Of a DNA stretch of 41,222 nt, positions 29,692 through 40,598 are shown piece by piece. The notes under the pieces are model-generated. The model saw only the letters and a program-made list of their open reading frames with translations. It searched no databases and was not told the DNA's origin. The position numbers and the translations under genes were made by a program. The stretch is from assembly GCA_025769875.1 (NCBI GenBank), contig JAGFNK010000460.1, positions 1 to 41,222 on the forward strand, written 5' to 3'. Source of the DNA: Russula earlei (taxonomy: Eukaryota > Basidiomycota > Agaricomycetes > Russulales > Russulaceae). The first letter of the stretch is position 1; the number at the start of each line of letters is the position of its first letter.

Positions 29692-31758
29692 TGTTCCATC
29701 AGTTCTTCCAACAAGTCCTCCTTCTGTTTGGTGGACATCTTCTTTATGGACGCCGAGGAGGAGCTCTTGTTATAGGTAGGAGGAGGAGATGTAGATTCGC
29801 CCAGAGACAGTGCTTTCATTTCCACTGTCCCCTGAGTCGTCCTCCTTCTCTGTTTCCAGAGCTCGAGCTTTCCCTTTGTCCCTTGGGTTACTTGATTTCT
29901 TCTTGACTCTGTCCTTGTCAGGACAGTTCCGACTGATATGTCCTGCTTTCTTGCAGATAAAGCATTTCCCTTCTGCTAGCAGTTTCTTCTTTTCCTCTGT
30001 CAGAGGAGGACGTTCGCTTGGTCCTTGCTGCATCAGTGGATACTGAGTCCACTTCCATTGCATTCGGATCTCTTTGGTTTCGCCTTTTCCCAACCTGTAG
30101 GGATTTCATGCGATTTTCCCTGGTGGTCAACGATCCACCTCCAGATCCAATATTGGCTTTCATGAGCTGGTCTCTGGCCTGTTCTTCCCTAGCAGCATTG
30201 ATCCATGCTCGTAGATCATTGATGGCAGGTATGTCTCTGACTGGTCGATTGTAGATTCGTCGCACCAGCCAGGTGATTAGGCCAGCCTTGTAGGCTTCTA
30301 CTGCTCCTGGTGAATTCTGGTCCCATCCTGCTTTACTGAGCAGAACAAGGAATTTGCTGGTATAGTCATCCAGCGATGCTGCTTTAGACATGGACAATTG
30401 TTGTAGCTCCATGAAAGCGTCTTCAGGCTCTGTGGTGTCTTTGAATTCTCTGAAGAAGTCATCCACAAATTCGGTCCAAAAGAGCATGTCAGTTGGATCT
30501 AGCTGCACTGGTGCATAAGGAGACGGCGGGTCCCCATTTCTTTTTGCTTCTACCAGGTTCGTTTGATTGACCACCCATTCATGTACTTTCTCTCCTTTGA
30601 TGTAGGTGAGAGCTAGGGCTACTCGCTTCATTGGAATAGTCATGGTCGGGTTGTCGCTGTTGAGCAGATTCCATAGATTGAAATCCTGGACAAAGTACTT
30701 CGTCTTTTTCCTGTCTCCTTTGAAGACTTCAGGAGGGTCTCCTTTTAGAGATCCATTGCCCCCATGGGGGCCTGGTGCCGGCTGAGGTGCCAGATTCGCC
30801 CCTGGTCCTACAGGAGGTGCTGCTGGTGGTCCCCCTGCTGGAGGGCCTCCTCCAGGTGGGCCTCCTCCTGGTACTGGTGGACCTCCAGGTCCGAAGGGGA
30901 CTCCTCCACCTCCAGGTGGTCCTCCTGCTCCAGGTGGACCACCTCCAGGGTTTACTACAATGGTGGGCCCTGCTCTTCCACCTGCTGTCTGGGTGGCAAT
31001 GGTGGCTGTCTGCGTTGCTGCAATGGTAGCCATTTCGACTGATTCTTCTGGCTCTTCAACAATTGTTGGTTCAATGGGCGAGACGTGTACTGTCTGCTCT
31101 AGTCTTTCAGCTAGCTCCAATACTTCTGGTGCTTCTGCTTTCTGATCTGTAGTCGGAGGGTCCGACTGTTCTGTTTCTCCACTTGATGACTTTTGTATCA
31201 ATGGAGCTGGGTCGTCTACTACTGGGCTTCTGGGTTCCCAATGAGTAGTATAAGGATCTGTCTTGGTTCCTAAACCTAGGACCTTATATTCGTCGATGTC
31301 TTCGTCCTCTCCTGCGTAGGGACGTCCTTTGTGGTAATCAACAAAGTACCACTGATCGTTGATGTATTCACAAGGAAGGTAGCTTCCTTTGTATCGGACC
31401 TCGTATCTGTTAGGCCCTTCCTGGTCTGCCCAACACCAGATGGCAGTTCCTTTGATTCCTGAGGGTAGATCGTCCCTCTCTCTAGCTTTGAACCAACCAA
31501 ATTTGGTTCCTTGCTTTGATTTCTGGTTGAACTTTACGCGTATGCTATGTTCTCCTTCGATTTCCAGTTTGTCCACTCGCCACTGCCTTTCCTAGGGAGT
31601 CGGGACTTGTCTGCCCTCTTACCACTGTCTATGCCAATGACAGTAGGGGTCTTTACAGAAGTATGCGTGTGTCCAACCGTGCTGCTCGTCGAGAGTCACG
31701 TAGTACACCTTCTTCTTGTCGTGGAGAGGTCTGTATAGATTCTCCCCCTTGACTACTT
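29682..31758 (-). pseudogene. Gypsy-1a gag: N-terminal region, capsid-like domain, zinc knuckle
   Basis: Upstream part about 31622-31758 reads VVKGENLYRPLHDKKKVYYV, then TAA (31619-31621) and TAG (31592-31594) in the same frame before a 552-codon open stretch. The first codon of that stretch is GTG, so the real start lies further up or is lost. Parts in order: a folded N-terminal piece (FGWFKARERDDLPSG, AIWCWADQEGPNRYEV); an acidic Ser/Pro linker; a Gly/Pro-rich run (GGPPGAGGPPGGGGVP type) about codons 205-275; a retrotransposon gag capsid-like domain (VQDFNLWNLLNSDNP, WTEFVDDFFREFKD); then the knuckle CFICKKAGHISRNC. One-base insertions near 30013 and near 29798 put the knuckle and tail in other frames. 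The sister copy lacks these insertions. Confidence 0.9.
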
Positions 31759-31863
31759 CAGCAGTAGGTTGCTGACCGTATGATGACTAGATCCTAGTCT
31801 TTAGGCTTCCTGCCTATTTCTGGTTCGCTTTCACAGCGATGTCTGTGATAGAAGCTCGACTTA
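31577..31863 (-). other. Gypsy-1a leader next to the 5' LTR
   Basis: Between the 5' LTR and the long gag frame. The half near gag is coding-like. The first about 100 bases after the LTR have no ATG. They contain a 6-bp hairpin TCACAG..CTGTGA. I cannot match a tRNA primer-binding site at the LTR edge, so self-priming, as in Tf1-like chromoviruses, is possible but unproven. Confidence 0.5.
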
Positions 31864-32452
31864 TGTTAAGGCTCCAAAGTGCCTTAAATAAGATCAATGG
31901 TCGCGTCTATAAACGCGTCCTACCAATGCAGATATGCTTGAGTCAAGCAAGCAATACTCAGTGGAGGGGAAGGAGTGTTAGATCCTTCTAGAGTATGACA
32001 ACAAGATGAGAGGGGCTCTGCAGACGGGGTAGGAGTCAACTGTTTGGGATTGGCAAACTAAGTCGAGCTTAAGGCTCAACTGTTTCTACTGGGGGCTTTA
32101 TATAGCCCTACAGGGATAAGGTTCATGCTACTGTAGTACTGGTCGGTGCTATAGAAGCAAAACGCGGCTCATAGAAGCGAGGTTGCTTCTATGTAAACGA
32201 TCTCGGTGCTGGAAGCATTAAGTGCTTCCCCAATCAAGGAATCGACGTACGTGGCAGTACAGGAACATCTGGGACAGAAGCAATGCTACTCATTGCTTCT
32301 TCAATACATCTTCTGAAAGATACGATCAACGCGCTCCGAATGTGATATCAAGGAACATAAACGATCAAGATCTGACGCACGCATAATGCAAACGGTGCAG
32401 TCCATAGTTCAGGTGTTCCGGCATCTTCCGGACCCCAAACCACTCGGTAACA
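31864..32452 (-). mobile_element. Gypsy-1a 5' LTR
   Basis: 589 bp, TG..CA, minus-strand TATATAAAGC at 32096-32104. Three perfect hairpins built on GAAGC/GCTTC at 32170-32193, 32211-32229 and 32276-32300. The right edge is directly joined to gypsy-1b gag in head-to-head order. Confidence 0.92.
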
Positions 32453-32455
32453 CAA

Positions 32456-34347
32456 GTGGACAAACTGGAGATCAAAGGTGAACATAGCATACGCGTAAAG
32501 TTCAACCAGACATCGAAGCAAGGAACCAAATTTGGTTGGTTCAAAGCTAGAGAGAGGGACAATCTACCCTCAGGAATCAAAGGGACTGCCATCTGGTGTT
32601 GGGCAGACCAGGAAGGACCTAACAGATACGAGGTCTGATACAAAGGAAGCTACCTTCCTTGCGAATACATCAACGATCAGTGGTACTTTGTTGATTACCA
32701 CAAAGGACGTCCTTACACAGAAGAGGACGAAGACATTGATGAATATAAGGTCCTAGGTCTAGGAATCAAGACAGATCCTTATACTACTCATTGGGAACCC
32801 AGAAGCCCAGTAGTAGATGACCCAGCTCCATTGATACAAAAGTCATCAAGTGGAGAAACAGAGAAGTCGGACCCTCCAACTACAGATCAGAAAGCAGAAG
32901 CACCAGAAGTATTGGAGCTAGCTGAAAGACTAGAGCAGACAGTACACATCTCGCCCATTGAACTGACAATTGTTGAAGAACCAGAAGAATCAGTTGAAAT
33001 GGCTACCATTGCAGTGACGCGACAGCCACCATTGCCACCCAGACAGCAGGTGGAAGAACAGGGCCCGCCATCGTAATAAACCCTGGAGGCGGTCCACCTG
33101 AGGCAGGAGGACCACCTGGAGGTGGAGGAGTCCCCTTTGGACCTGCAGGTCCACCAGTACTGGGAGGAGGCCCACTCGGAGGAGGCCCTCCAGGAGGGGG
33201 ACCACCTGCAGCACCTCCTGTAGGACCAGGGGCAAACCTGGCACCTAAGCCAGCACCAGGCCCCCATGGAGGCAATGGATCTCTGAAAGGAGACCCTCCT
33301 GAAGTCTTCAAAGGAGTCAGGAAGAAGACGAAGTACTTTGTCCAGGATTTCAATCTATGGAATCTGCTTAACAGTGACAACCCAACCATGACTATTCCAA
33401 TGAAGCAAGTAGCCCTAGCTCTCACCTACATCAAAGGAGAGAAGGTGCATGAATGGGTGGTCAACCAAACGAGCCTGGTAGAAGCAAAAAGAAATGGGGA
33501 CCTGCCATCTCCCTATGCACTGGTGCAGCTGGATCCAACTGACATGCTCTTTTGGACCGAATTTGTGGATGACTTCTTCAGAGAATTTAAAGACACCTCA
33601 GAGCCTGAAGATGCTTTCATGGAGCTACAACAATTGTCCATGTGTAAAGCAGCATTGCTGGATGATTATACCAGCAAATTCCTTGTTCTGCTCAGTAAAG
33701 CAGGATGGGACCAGAATTCACCAGGAGCAGTTGAAGCCTATAAAGCTGGACTAATCACCTGGCTGGTGCGATGAATCTACAATTGACCAGTCAGAGACAT
33801 ACCTGCCATCAATGATCTGTGAGCATGGATCAATGCTGCTAGGGAAGAACAGGCCAGATACCAGCTTATGAAAGCCAATATTGGATCTGGAGGTGGATTG
33901 TTGACCACCAGGGAGAATCGCATGAAATCCCTACAGGCTGGGAAAAGGTGAAACCAAAGAGACCCAAATGCTATGGAAGTGGACTCGGTATCCACTGATG
34001 TGGCAAGGACCAAGCGACATCCTCCTCTGACAGAGGAAAAGAAGAAACTGCTAGCAGAAGGGAAATGCTTCATCTGCAAGAAAGCAGGGCATATCAGCTG
34101 GAACTGTCCTGACAAGGACAGAGTCAAAAAGAAATCAAGTAACCCAAGGGACAAAGGAAAAGCTTGAGCTCTGGAAACAGAAAAGGAGGACGACTCAGGG
34201 GACAGTGGAAACAAAAGCACTGTCTCTGGACGATCCACATCACCTCCTCCTACCTATAACAAGAGCTCCTCCTCTGCATCCATAAAGAAGATGTCCACCA
34301 AACAGAAGGAGGACTTATTGGAAGAACTGATGGAACAGGGTTTTTAG
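32456..34347 (+). pseudogene. Gypsy-1b gag
   Basis: Starts VDKLEIKGEHSIRVKF, the same residues as in gypsy-1a, right after the neighbouring LTR. It has the same folded piece, Gly/Pro-rich run, capsid-like domain (QDFNLWNLLNSDNP, WTEFVDDFFREFKD) and knuckle CFICKKAGHISWNC. It is cut by TGA codons at places where gypsy-1a has CGA: after ITWLVR, after IYN, after INDL, after GKR and after DKGKA. Short shifts occur near 32640 and 33070. Here the knuckle is in the main gag frame. It ends SIKKMSTKQKEDLLEELMEQ and then the TAG at 34345-34347. Confidence 0.9.
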
Positions 34348-34376
34348 GAACACCTAAGTCGACGGCCTGGCTTAGG
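34338..34376 (+). promoter_or_regulatory. -1 ribosomal frameshift signal between gag and pol (gypsy-1b)
   Basis: GGGTTTT at 34338-34344, gag stop TAG at 34345-34347, 8-base spacer, and a 9-bp hairpin at 34353-34376 with two or three G-T pairs and a 6-base loop. Base for base as in gypsy-1a while the surrounding genes have drifted. Confidence 0.75.
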
Positions 34377-34835
34377 AAGAATAGTGTGTTGCAAGTGTAC
34401 ATTAGAAGACTGAATGCTATGAATATTCCATTCACTTTCATCACTGCACACACAACGGCTGAGGAATCTGCTCTACTGGACAGTGGAGCAACAGAGAACT
34501 TCATCGATCACTCAGCTTGGAAAAGACTGAAGATTGGGAAACAAGAACTACATGAACCCATGGTAGTACAAACATCGACGGAACCCAGAATAAGCAAGGG
34601 GAACTCACCCATTACTGCTGGCTTCATGTCCCGATATAAGGAGAAGGAGAGCTTGCAAAAGTTCTATCTCACAGATTTAGGAACAGATCAGGGTCATCCT
34701 GGGATATCCCTTCCTATATGAGTTTGACCCCACCATCAACTGGAAAAAGGGACAGCTGATGGAAGGAGTGGTACAGATTGAAACTGCTTGATACAAATAC
34801 CTGGATCTCGATGTTGCAAATATCCAAAAGTGAGC
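34348..34835 (+). pseudogene. Gypsy-1b protease
   Basis: Active site LLDSGATENFID is kept. After HEPMVV a stretch of about 20 residues (QTSTEPRISKGNSPITAG) differs entirely from gypsy-1a because of two opposite one-base shifts. After LGTD a further shift ends the frame at 34721. A TGA about 34831 corresponds to the one after AKLQK in gypsy-1a. Confidence 0.85.
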
Positions 34836-36185
34836 AAGAGATGAAAACCGACAATTGAAGACAGGGGAAGGCATTTACCTACAAAAGACGACTATTGCTC
34901 AGAAGTGGGCCCAGCAGTCAATTGAACCACAGGAAGGAGAGGACCCCCTTGCCAATGTTCCGAAGCAATTCCACCGCTTTGCAGATGTCTTCTCAGAAGA
35001 GAAGTCCCAGAGGTTTCCACCACCAAGGGAACCAGATATGCAGATAGAACTGTTGCCTGATGCACCAAAGAGCTAAACTGCAAAGTGTACCCCCTAACAT
35101 GAGATGAACGAGAATACCTCAAGAAATTCCTAGCTGATGAAGTAGAAAAGCGATATGTCACTCCAGGTCCATCCAGCTACACATCTCCAGTGTTCTTCAT
35201 TGGCAAGAAGGACAGCAAGGAGAAGAGGATCATTGTAGACTATCAACGACTAAATCAGTGGATCAGATGAGACAATGAACCTTTACCACATCTGGAACAA
35301 GAGGTGGAAAGACTTCGAGGGAAAAAGGTGTTCTCCAAGTTCGATATACGATGGGGATACAATAATGTGCGACTGGCAGAAGGAGATTGCTGGAAGGCAG
35401 CCTTCAAGATGCCATATAGAACCTACCTGCCCAACGTCATGTATTTCAGGCTCAAGAATGCACCAGCCTTCTTTACTAGGCTGATGAGAAGAGACTTCAG
35501 TGACTGGCTGGACCGATGGGCAGAATACACTGTCAACTATCTGGATGACTTTGGAATTGCCACGGGGGACAGTCCCAAACAACTAGAAATCCATGAGCAA
35601 TGTATCAGCAAACTACTCATGCTGATGCAGAAGAAGTCATACTTCCTGAAACCCAAGAAGTGCCAGTTCATGGTGCAAAAACTAACCATGCTAGGATGGG
35701 ACATAGACAAAGGGAAGATGAAGATTGAGGCCTCCAAGGTCCGAGGAATCATGGACTGGCCTAGGGAAATCAAGCATGTACACAAAGTACACAAAGTCAT
35801 GGGAGTCCTCAGTTACAATAGGGCTTTCATTTGAGGGTTCAGTCAGATTGCTTGACCCATTATCGCCTTGACAAAGAAAGGGGTGCTATTTGAATGGACC
35901 CAAGAATGCAAAGATGCTCTGGAGCTACTTATCCAGATAGTATCATCTGACCCCATCCTGCTCCATCCTGATGAGGAGCGACCCTTTGAACTGGAAGTAG
36001 ATGCGTCCAATTATGCTATTGGAGCAGTACTATTCCAGAAGGATGAACAAGGAAAGAGGAGGCCAATAGGTTACTTCTCCACAGCCTTGAAACAAGCAGA
36101 AAAGAACTACAACATATGGGACAAAGAGTTCTTAGCCATGGTGCGAGCCTTGAAGCACTGGAGACATCTGCTCATGGGAGCAAAG
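34836..36185 (+). pseudogene. Gypsy-1b reverse transcriptase and RNase H (first part)
   Basis: Motifs VFSKFDIRWGYNNVRL, RLKNAPAFFTRLM, VNYLDDFGIA, and an intact RNase H start ELEVDASNYAIGAVLFQKD. TGA after NRAFI and after FSQIA, both CGA in gypsy-1a. A shift near 35070 and TGA about 35100 also break it. It is cut at 36185 after HLLMGA by a solo LTR; the frame resumes at KHKVVVYTDHAN on the other side. Confidence 0.92.
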
Positions 36186-37147
36186 TGTCAAGACTCACTG
36201 TTGAACTATCCAGTTCAAGAGCGAGGGATAAGCTCGAAGACGAGTCAATAGATGTCCAAGACCGCGTGGGCAAAGAGTAGAGTCCAGAGTAGTAACAAAT
36301 ACCAGAGAGGCACTGTTACTGTGAGAGTAGAGCAGTCACGCAGAGAAGAGGCCAGGATAGTCACAAGGGGACAGTCCTTAAAGGAGTATCCCAGAGGTGG
36401 AGAGTGCCGTAAACAAATGGACAGTCTGAGGAATGTCCGCTACTTTATTGAGCGCTTATATACTACAAGAGAACTGCTAAATAGGGAACAAGTCATAACC
36501 TTGTTATCAAGCACAATAGAGTGATGAGTAAGAAGTCGAAGTGCACTTACTGAGCATGCTCAGTCATGCTCAGTAAGCTGCTGAGTAAGAAGGCTTCTCC
36601 TGATGAGTAAGAGCTTTCATTGTCCACGTGTTCACTGCTTTAGTGCACATGCGAGCACCTGATTCATTTTCTGTTAGTTAGTTTAGGGCCGGTCATTTGA
36701 GGACTTGTAATTTGGTTAGGGAGTAGTGTTATCTTATAAGGCCCTTATATAGTTCTATTAGGGTCCTTAGAGTCGACCCTAATACTTCTATTAAGGTCCT
36801 TAGTATTGCCTTATAGTTCGTTCTATAGTTATTAGAGTTGGTCTAATAACGCATTGTAGGGCCTTTGATACTAGGTTAGTGCCTATTGTAGAGCTCCTAG
36901 AGTCGTTCCAGAGGGTTCTTAGGAAGGCCCTAATACTGTCCTTTGTTGCTAGAAGGGTTGTTTTTAAGTGGGGCTTGCTGTATGTCAATTGTGCCAAGAA
37001 TCGCTCGCGCAACAATGCGCGCACGATATTGTGGACACCTCTACTCACCCCTTTTGCTCGTGTGAACAGGGTGACACCATAGAGGCTGGGTTTCCTCCTA
37101 TAAGGAAGGGTCCTTCAAGGGCCCTCTCCGGAGAATGGTTCATGACA
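36186..37147 (-). mobile_element. Solo LTR of family B, copy 2
   Basis: 962 bp, TG..CA, flanked by GCAAAG at 36180-36185 and 37148-37153. Gypsy-1a has a single GCAAAG at the matching place, so this is an insertion with a 5-6-base duplication that later lost its interior by LTR-LTR recombination. Minus TATATAAGCGC at 36455-36462. A 13-bp-arm palindrome at about 36546-36577. Confidence 0.95.
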
Positions 37148-38839
37148 GCAAAGCATAAGGTGGTGGTCTATACAGACCATGCAAACCTGTTGCATTACCG
37201 ACACCCTCAGCAAATAAACGGTCAAGTAGCAAGATACATTACCTTCTTGGCGGACTTCAACTTAGAACTGAAACACCAGGCAGGGGCAAGGAATAAAGCA
37301 GATGCCCTGTCTAGGAGACCTGACCTTGATGATGGACAAGGGGATAAAGAAGAAGTGGTCACACTACCTGACCACCTTTTTATTCAAGTAATGCATACTA
37401 CTGCATTGGAAGAGTGGATAAAGAACCAACAAGGGGAAGAAAGACACCGATTAAAGTTACTTGATTGGGTACAAAGACACTGACTGGAGAAGCGACATAG
37501 CTTGTGGTGGAAGAATGAAGCCTTGGTGGTTACAGGTGACAAAGGGTCCCACAGGACGTTACTGGAACAGTATCATGACAGTCCCACAGCAGGACACCCA
37601 GGGAAAGCTAAAACATTACTGAGAATGATGCAATATTACTGGTGGCCCACCATGAGATGCTTTGTCAACCAATATGTGGAAGGATGTGCAATTTGCCAAA
37701 GTAACAAGTCAAACACTCATCCAAGTCGACCTCCCCTGTATCCCATACCACCAGAAGAAGGGGCTACTCCCTTCTCGACTGTCAGCATGGACTTTGTGGT
37801 CAAATTGCCAAAGTCAAAAGGATATGACAGTATATTGACTGTCACTGACCACAATTGTACTAAAGGCGTCATCCTGCTTCCTTGCAAGGAAGAGATGGAC
37901 GCAGAAGAGCTAGCACAGCTCTACAAGGACAGAATATTCCCCTATGTGGGAGTACTGAGCAAGATCATATCCGATCGAGACAAACTAATAAGTTCCAAGT
38001 TCATTAGGGAACTTTGTGACCAGCTGCATATCAAACAGAATATCAGCACTGCCTACCATCCCCAGACAGATGGACAATCAGAAAGAACAAATCAGATGAT
38101 GGAAACATCACTCAGGATCTTTTGCAACCACCAACAAGATGATTGGGTGGACTGGCTGCCTCTGGTGCAATACATGATGAATTCTAACATTTCAGAGACA
38201 ACCAAACAGTCCCCTTTCTTCTTATGGATGGGCTTTATGCCCAAGGCACACCAGCCAAATCGGGGAAGCAAGATACCAAGAATAGACAATTGGAAAGTCC
38301 GAATCCAGGAAGCGAGATCACAGGCACAAGAAGCGATGAAGATCGCTTCCCTAATGTGGAAGCGAAGAAGCAGTTTCCAACCTTATCAGAAAGGAGAAAG
38401 GGTATGGCTCGACAGCACCAACCTAAAAATGACACATCCTACAGTGAAACTATGCCCAAAACGATATGGGCCCTTTGAAATCATGGAGGTGATCAGCCCG
38501 GTGACATACAGATTGGATCTCCCTAGCCGCTGGAGGATCCATAACGCATTTCATGCATCCTTATTGACACCTTACAAGGAGACAGAGGAGCATGGGGCCA
38601 ACTACACCAATCCAGAAGCAGAATTGGTGGAAGGAGAAGAGGAATATGAAGTAGCAACAATTTTAGGTTCGAGACAAACTGGAAGGAGGAAACAACTGGA
38701 GTATCAAGTCCGGTGGGAAGGATACTCCAAAGCCCATGACTCTTGGGAGCCAGTAGAGAACATCAAAGCATCTAGACTAATAGAGGAATACCACAGAAAG
38801 AACCCCGCTGCCATATGGGTTATAAAAGTCCAGCGAAAG
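37148..38839 (+). pseudogene. Gypsy-1b RNase H end, integrase and chromodomain
   Basis: RNase H end (KADALSRRPDLDDGQ), TGA at about 37481 after WVQRH (CGA in gypsy-1a), then an open frame of 640 codons from 37502. H-H-C-C: HDSPTAGHPGKAK..GCAICQSNK. D-D-E: SMDFVVKLPKS, IISDRDKLI, TDGQSERTNQ. Chromodomain YQVRWEGYSKAHDSWEP. This integrase has all key residues and no MITE, so it is the most complete catalytic part in the window. The frame runs on without a stop into the C-terminal extension. Confidence 0.94.
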
Positions 38840-40598
38840 ATGCCCTCTACTTCCTCATCCCCATATCGTTGCTCACAAATGTCCCAAACTCCCACTAATG
38901 AAATTGTTCCCCAATCCGACCTCTCTGGTGCAGAGGGGCCACTTGAAATCACCACTCCTGATGCTTCCCTCCTTGCCTTCTTCCAAGGAATGGATGAACA
39001 TAGCACTGGAGAAGGAGAAGCGGACATGTGTCCCCTCGAATTTGGACCCCCTGCTGACCAAGTCGATGATCAGCCTGGGGACTGGGATGTGACGTCCCCT
39101 ACCAGCACTCTTGACCAGGTTGCCCACCCTGGAGAGCCTTGGGTACGATGGGATGCTGACAGACACCACACAGGGATTGACATCCCTGATGGTATGACTT
39201 GGGGCAACAAACCGGCCAGGTATGTGGCCTATGACATTGCCTTGGGAGAGCCGAGAGTGAGGGGGAAGAATGGAGAAGGCCATGCAGACTATGGCGAGAT
39301 CCTCCAGGCCACCCCTTGTTACAACCTCTATAACTATGGCCAAGACGAACATGATTTAGACTGCTTCGACACAGAGAGGCAGTTCGAAGGGCGCTGGAGA
39401 CAGACCCTCTACCTGCTAGGCTGACTATGGGCTGCAGGCAGAGCTCTACCACTTAGACCACCTCTACACCCAACAAGAAATGTTGGAGGCTAACTATAAG
39501 TGCTCAAAGAAGAGGAGAAGCAGCTGTGCTACAAGCTCAGCAAATACCTAGCCGAGAAGCGAGGAGTAGAGAGAGGCAGGGCTGAAGCCAAGGAGAGAAT
39601 GGTGGCAGCCAAAGTACGCTCACGTTGCTGGGAGTTCATTGAAGCAGGCTGTAGCCAGGGAGAAACCCCTCCAGGTGTCTGGGCTGAAGAACTCCTCACC
39701 AACTACCTGGGCTGGGCAGCCCATTCCCCCTCTACCTGTCTTCGTCCCTCAGCTGCCTTTGGCAGACATCGCTCAGGGGTATGCTACCCCTAACCCAGAA
39801 CCAGTACCAGCCAGCCCCACACCTACAACTGGTGCAAGGGTATTCAGAGGAGGAGATTGACATCCTCCAAACCATGTCCGGTATGCGCCTTTGAAGAGGA
39901 GCAGGATCGGAAGCATCACCAAACCCTTCCCCCCAGAGCTCCATCTATTACCATTCCTATAGCAGCAGTGGAGAAGCGTCTACTGCGAATGGCTGATTTT
40001 ATTCCAGAGCCTCAGCAACTGAACATGATAGAAGGGAGGAGGAAGAGGAACTGATGCAAGTACTGTGGCGAGGTAGGACATTTTAACAAGTACTGTCCAC
40101 TGCCCCACCAGTATTGCCATGACCAGCTGGCAGCAGACGCTGCCTCACATTGCCTAGTGCCTCCCTATCATTGCTCCTATGCACCCATCAGATCATGCCC
40201 TTTTCACCGAGGATGGGAACTGGCACACCCGAGCAGGAAGAGGAAGTCCGACCAGGAGAGGGAGGACACTGCTAACCTGCGCATCCTGCAGGTAGCAAAA
40301 GGAGAAGGGTCCAGGACCTTTCAAGAACTTTTCACTACTGACTCCTCTCCGCTCCGACACACCTCCAGTCAGGAGGTTACCCAGGGACTCTGACAGACTC
40401 CCACAGATCATGTCTCCTTCAGCCGTCGCTGAGGAGTCAGAGGCGATAGTGGCCTCAGCATTGGCTGCCTATGAGGCAGCAGAAGAGGCCGATACACCTT
40501 CACCGCATCACCTCCTCCTCTTGATGATGATGGCGTTGACCCCACCACTCGATTTTAAATCATTGGTGTGTGGGACCACCAATCTGAAGGAGGGGTAA
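38840..40598 (+). pseudogene. Gypsy-1b pol C-terminal extension (ORF3)
   Basis: Continuous with the chromodomain: the same open frame covers MPSTSSSPYRCS to ..TLYLLG at 39424, where one extra base breaks it. It keeps EPWVRWDADRHH, ARYVAYDIALGE and GEGHADYGEILQATP. The coiled coil (LKEEEKQLCYKLSKYLAEKR) and the knuckle CKYCGEVGHFNKYC, PHQYC, HCSY..CP follow in shifted frames, with a TGA before CKYC where gypsy-1a has CGA. HRSY has become HCSY. It ends NLKEG and TAA at 40596-40598, next to the LTR. Confidence 0.75.
40584..40598 (+). other. Gypsy-1b polypurine tract, overlapping the end of pol
   Basis: TGAAGGAGGGGTAA just before the LTR start TGTTACTGAG. The same bases code the last residues (KEG) and the stop of the extension. 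Gypsy-1a has TGGAGGAGGGGTAA at the same place. Confidence 0.7.

Larger units (their letters stand above)
23250..32452 (-). mobile_element. Gypsy-1a: chromovirus with both LTRs, interrupted by a MITE
   Basis: Order on the minus strand: 5' LTR (31864-32452), leader, gag, protease, RT, RNase H, integrase, chromodomain, C-terminal extension, purine tract, 3' LTR (23250-23837). About 9.2 kb including a 555-bp MITE. Inserted in gypsy-2 RT on the left. On the right it touches gypsy-1b in opposite orientation, and the missing target duplication shows that side was rearranged. Confidence 0.9.

Noticed and set aside
30764..31042. Plus frames rich in Trp/Ser/Cys opposite gag
   Set aside because: Shadow of the Gly/Pro-rich gag linker on the other strand.
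31864..32452. This LTR as the 5' LTR of gypsy-1b
   Set aside because: It is in the opposite orientation: its promoter reads into gypsy-1a, and gypsy-1b starts inside gag.
13220..40598. UGA recoding or an alternative genetic code, suggested by many in-frame TGA codons
   Set aside because: Gypsy-1 sister copies have CGA at many of the same codons, TAA/TAG are also found, and frameshifts accompany them. CpG decay explains it more simply.
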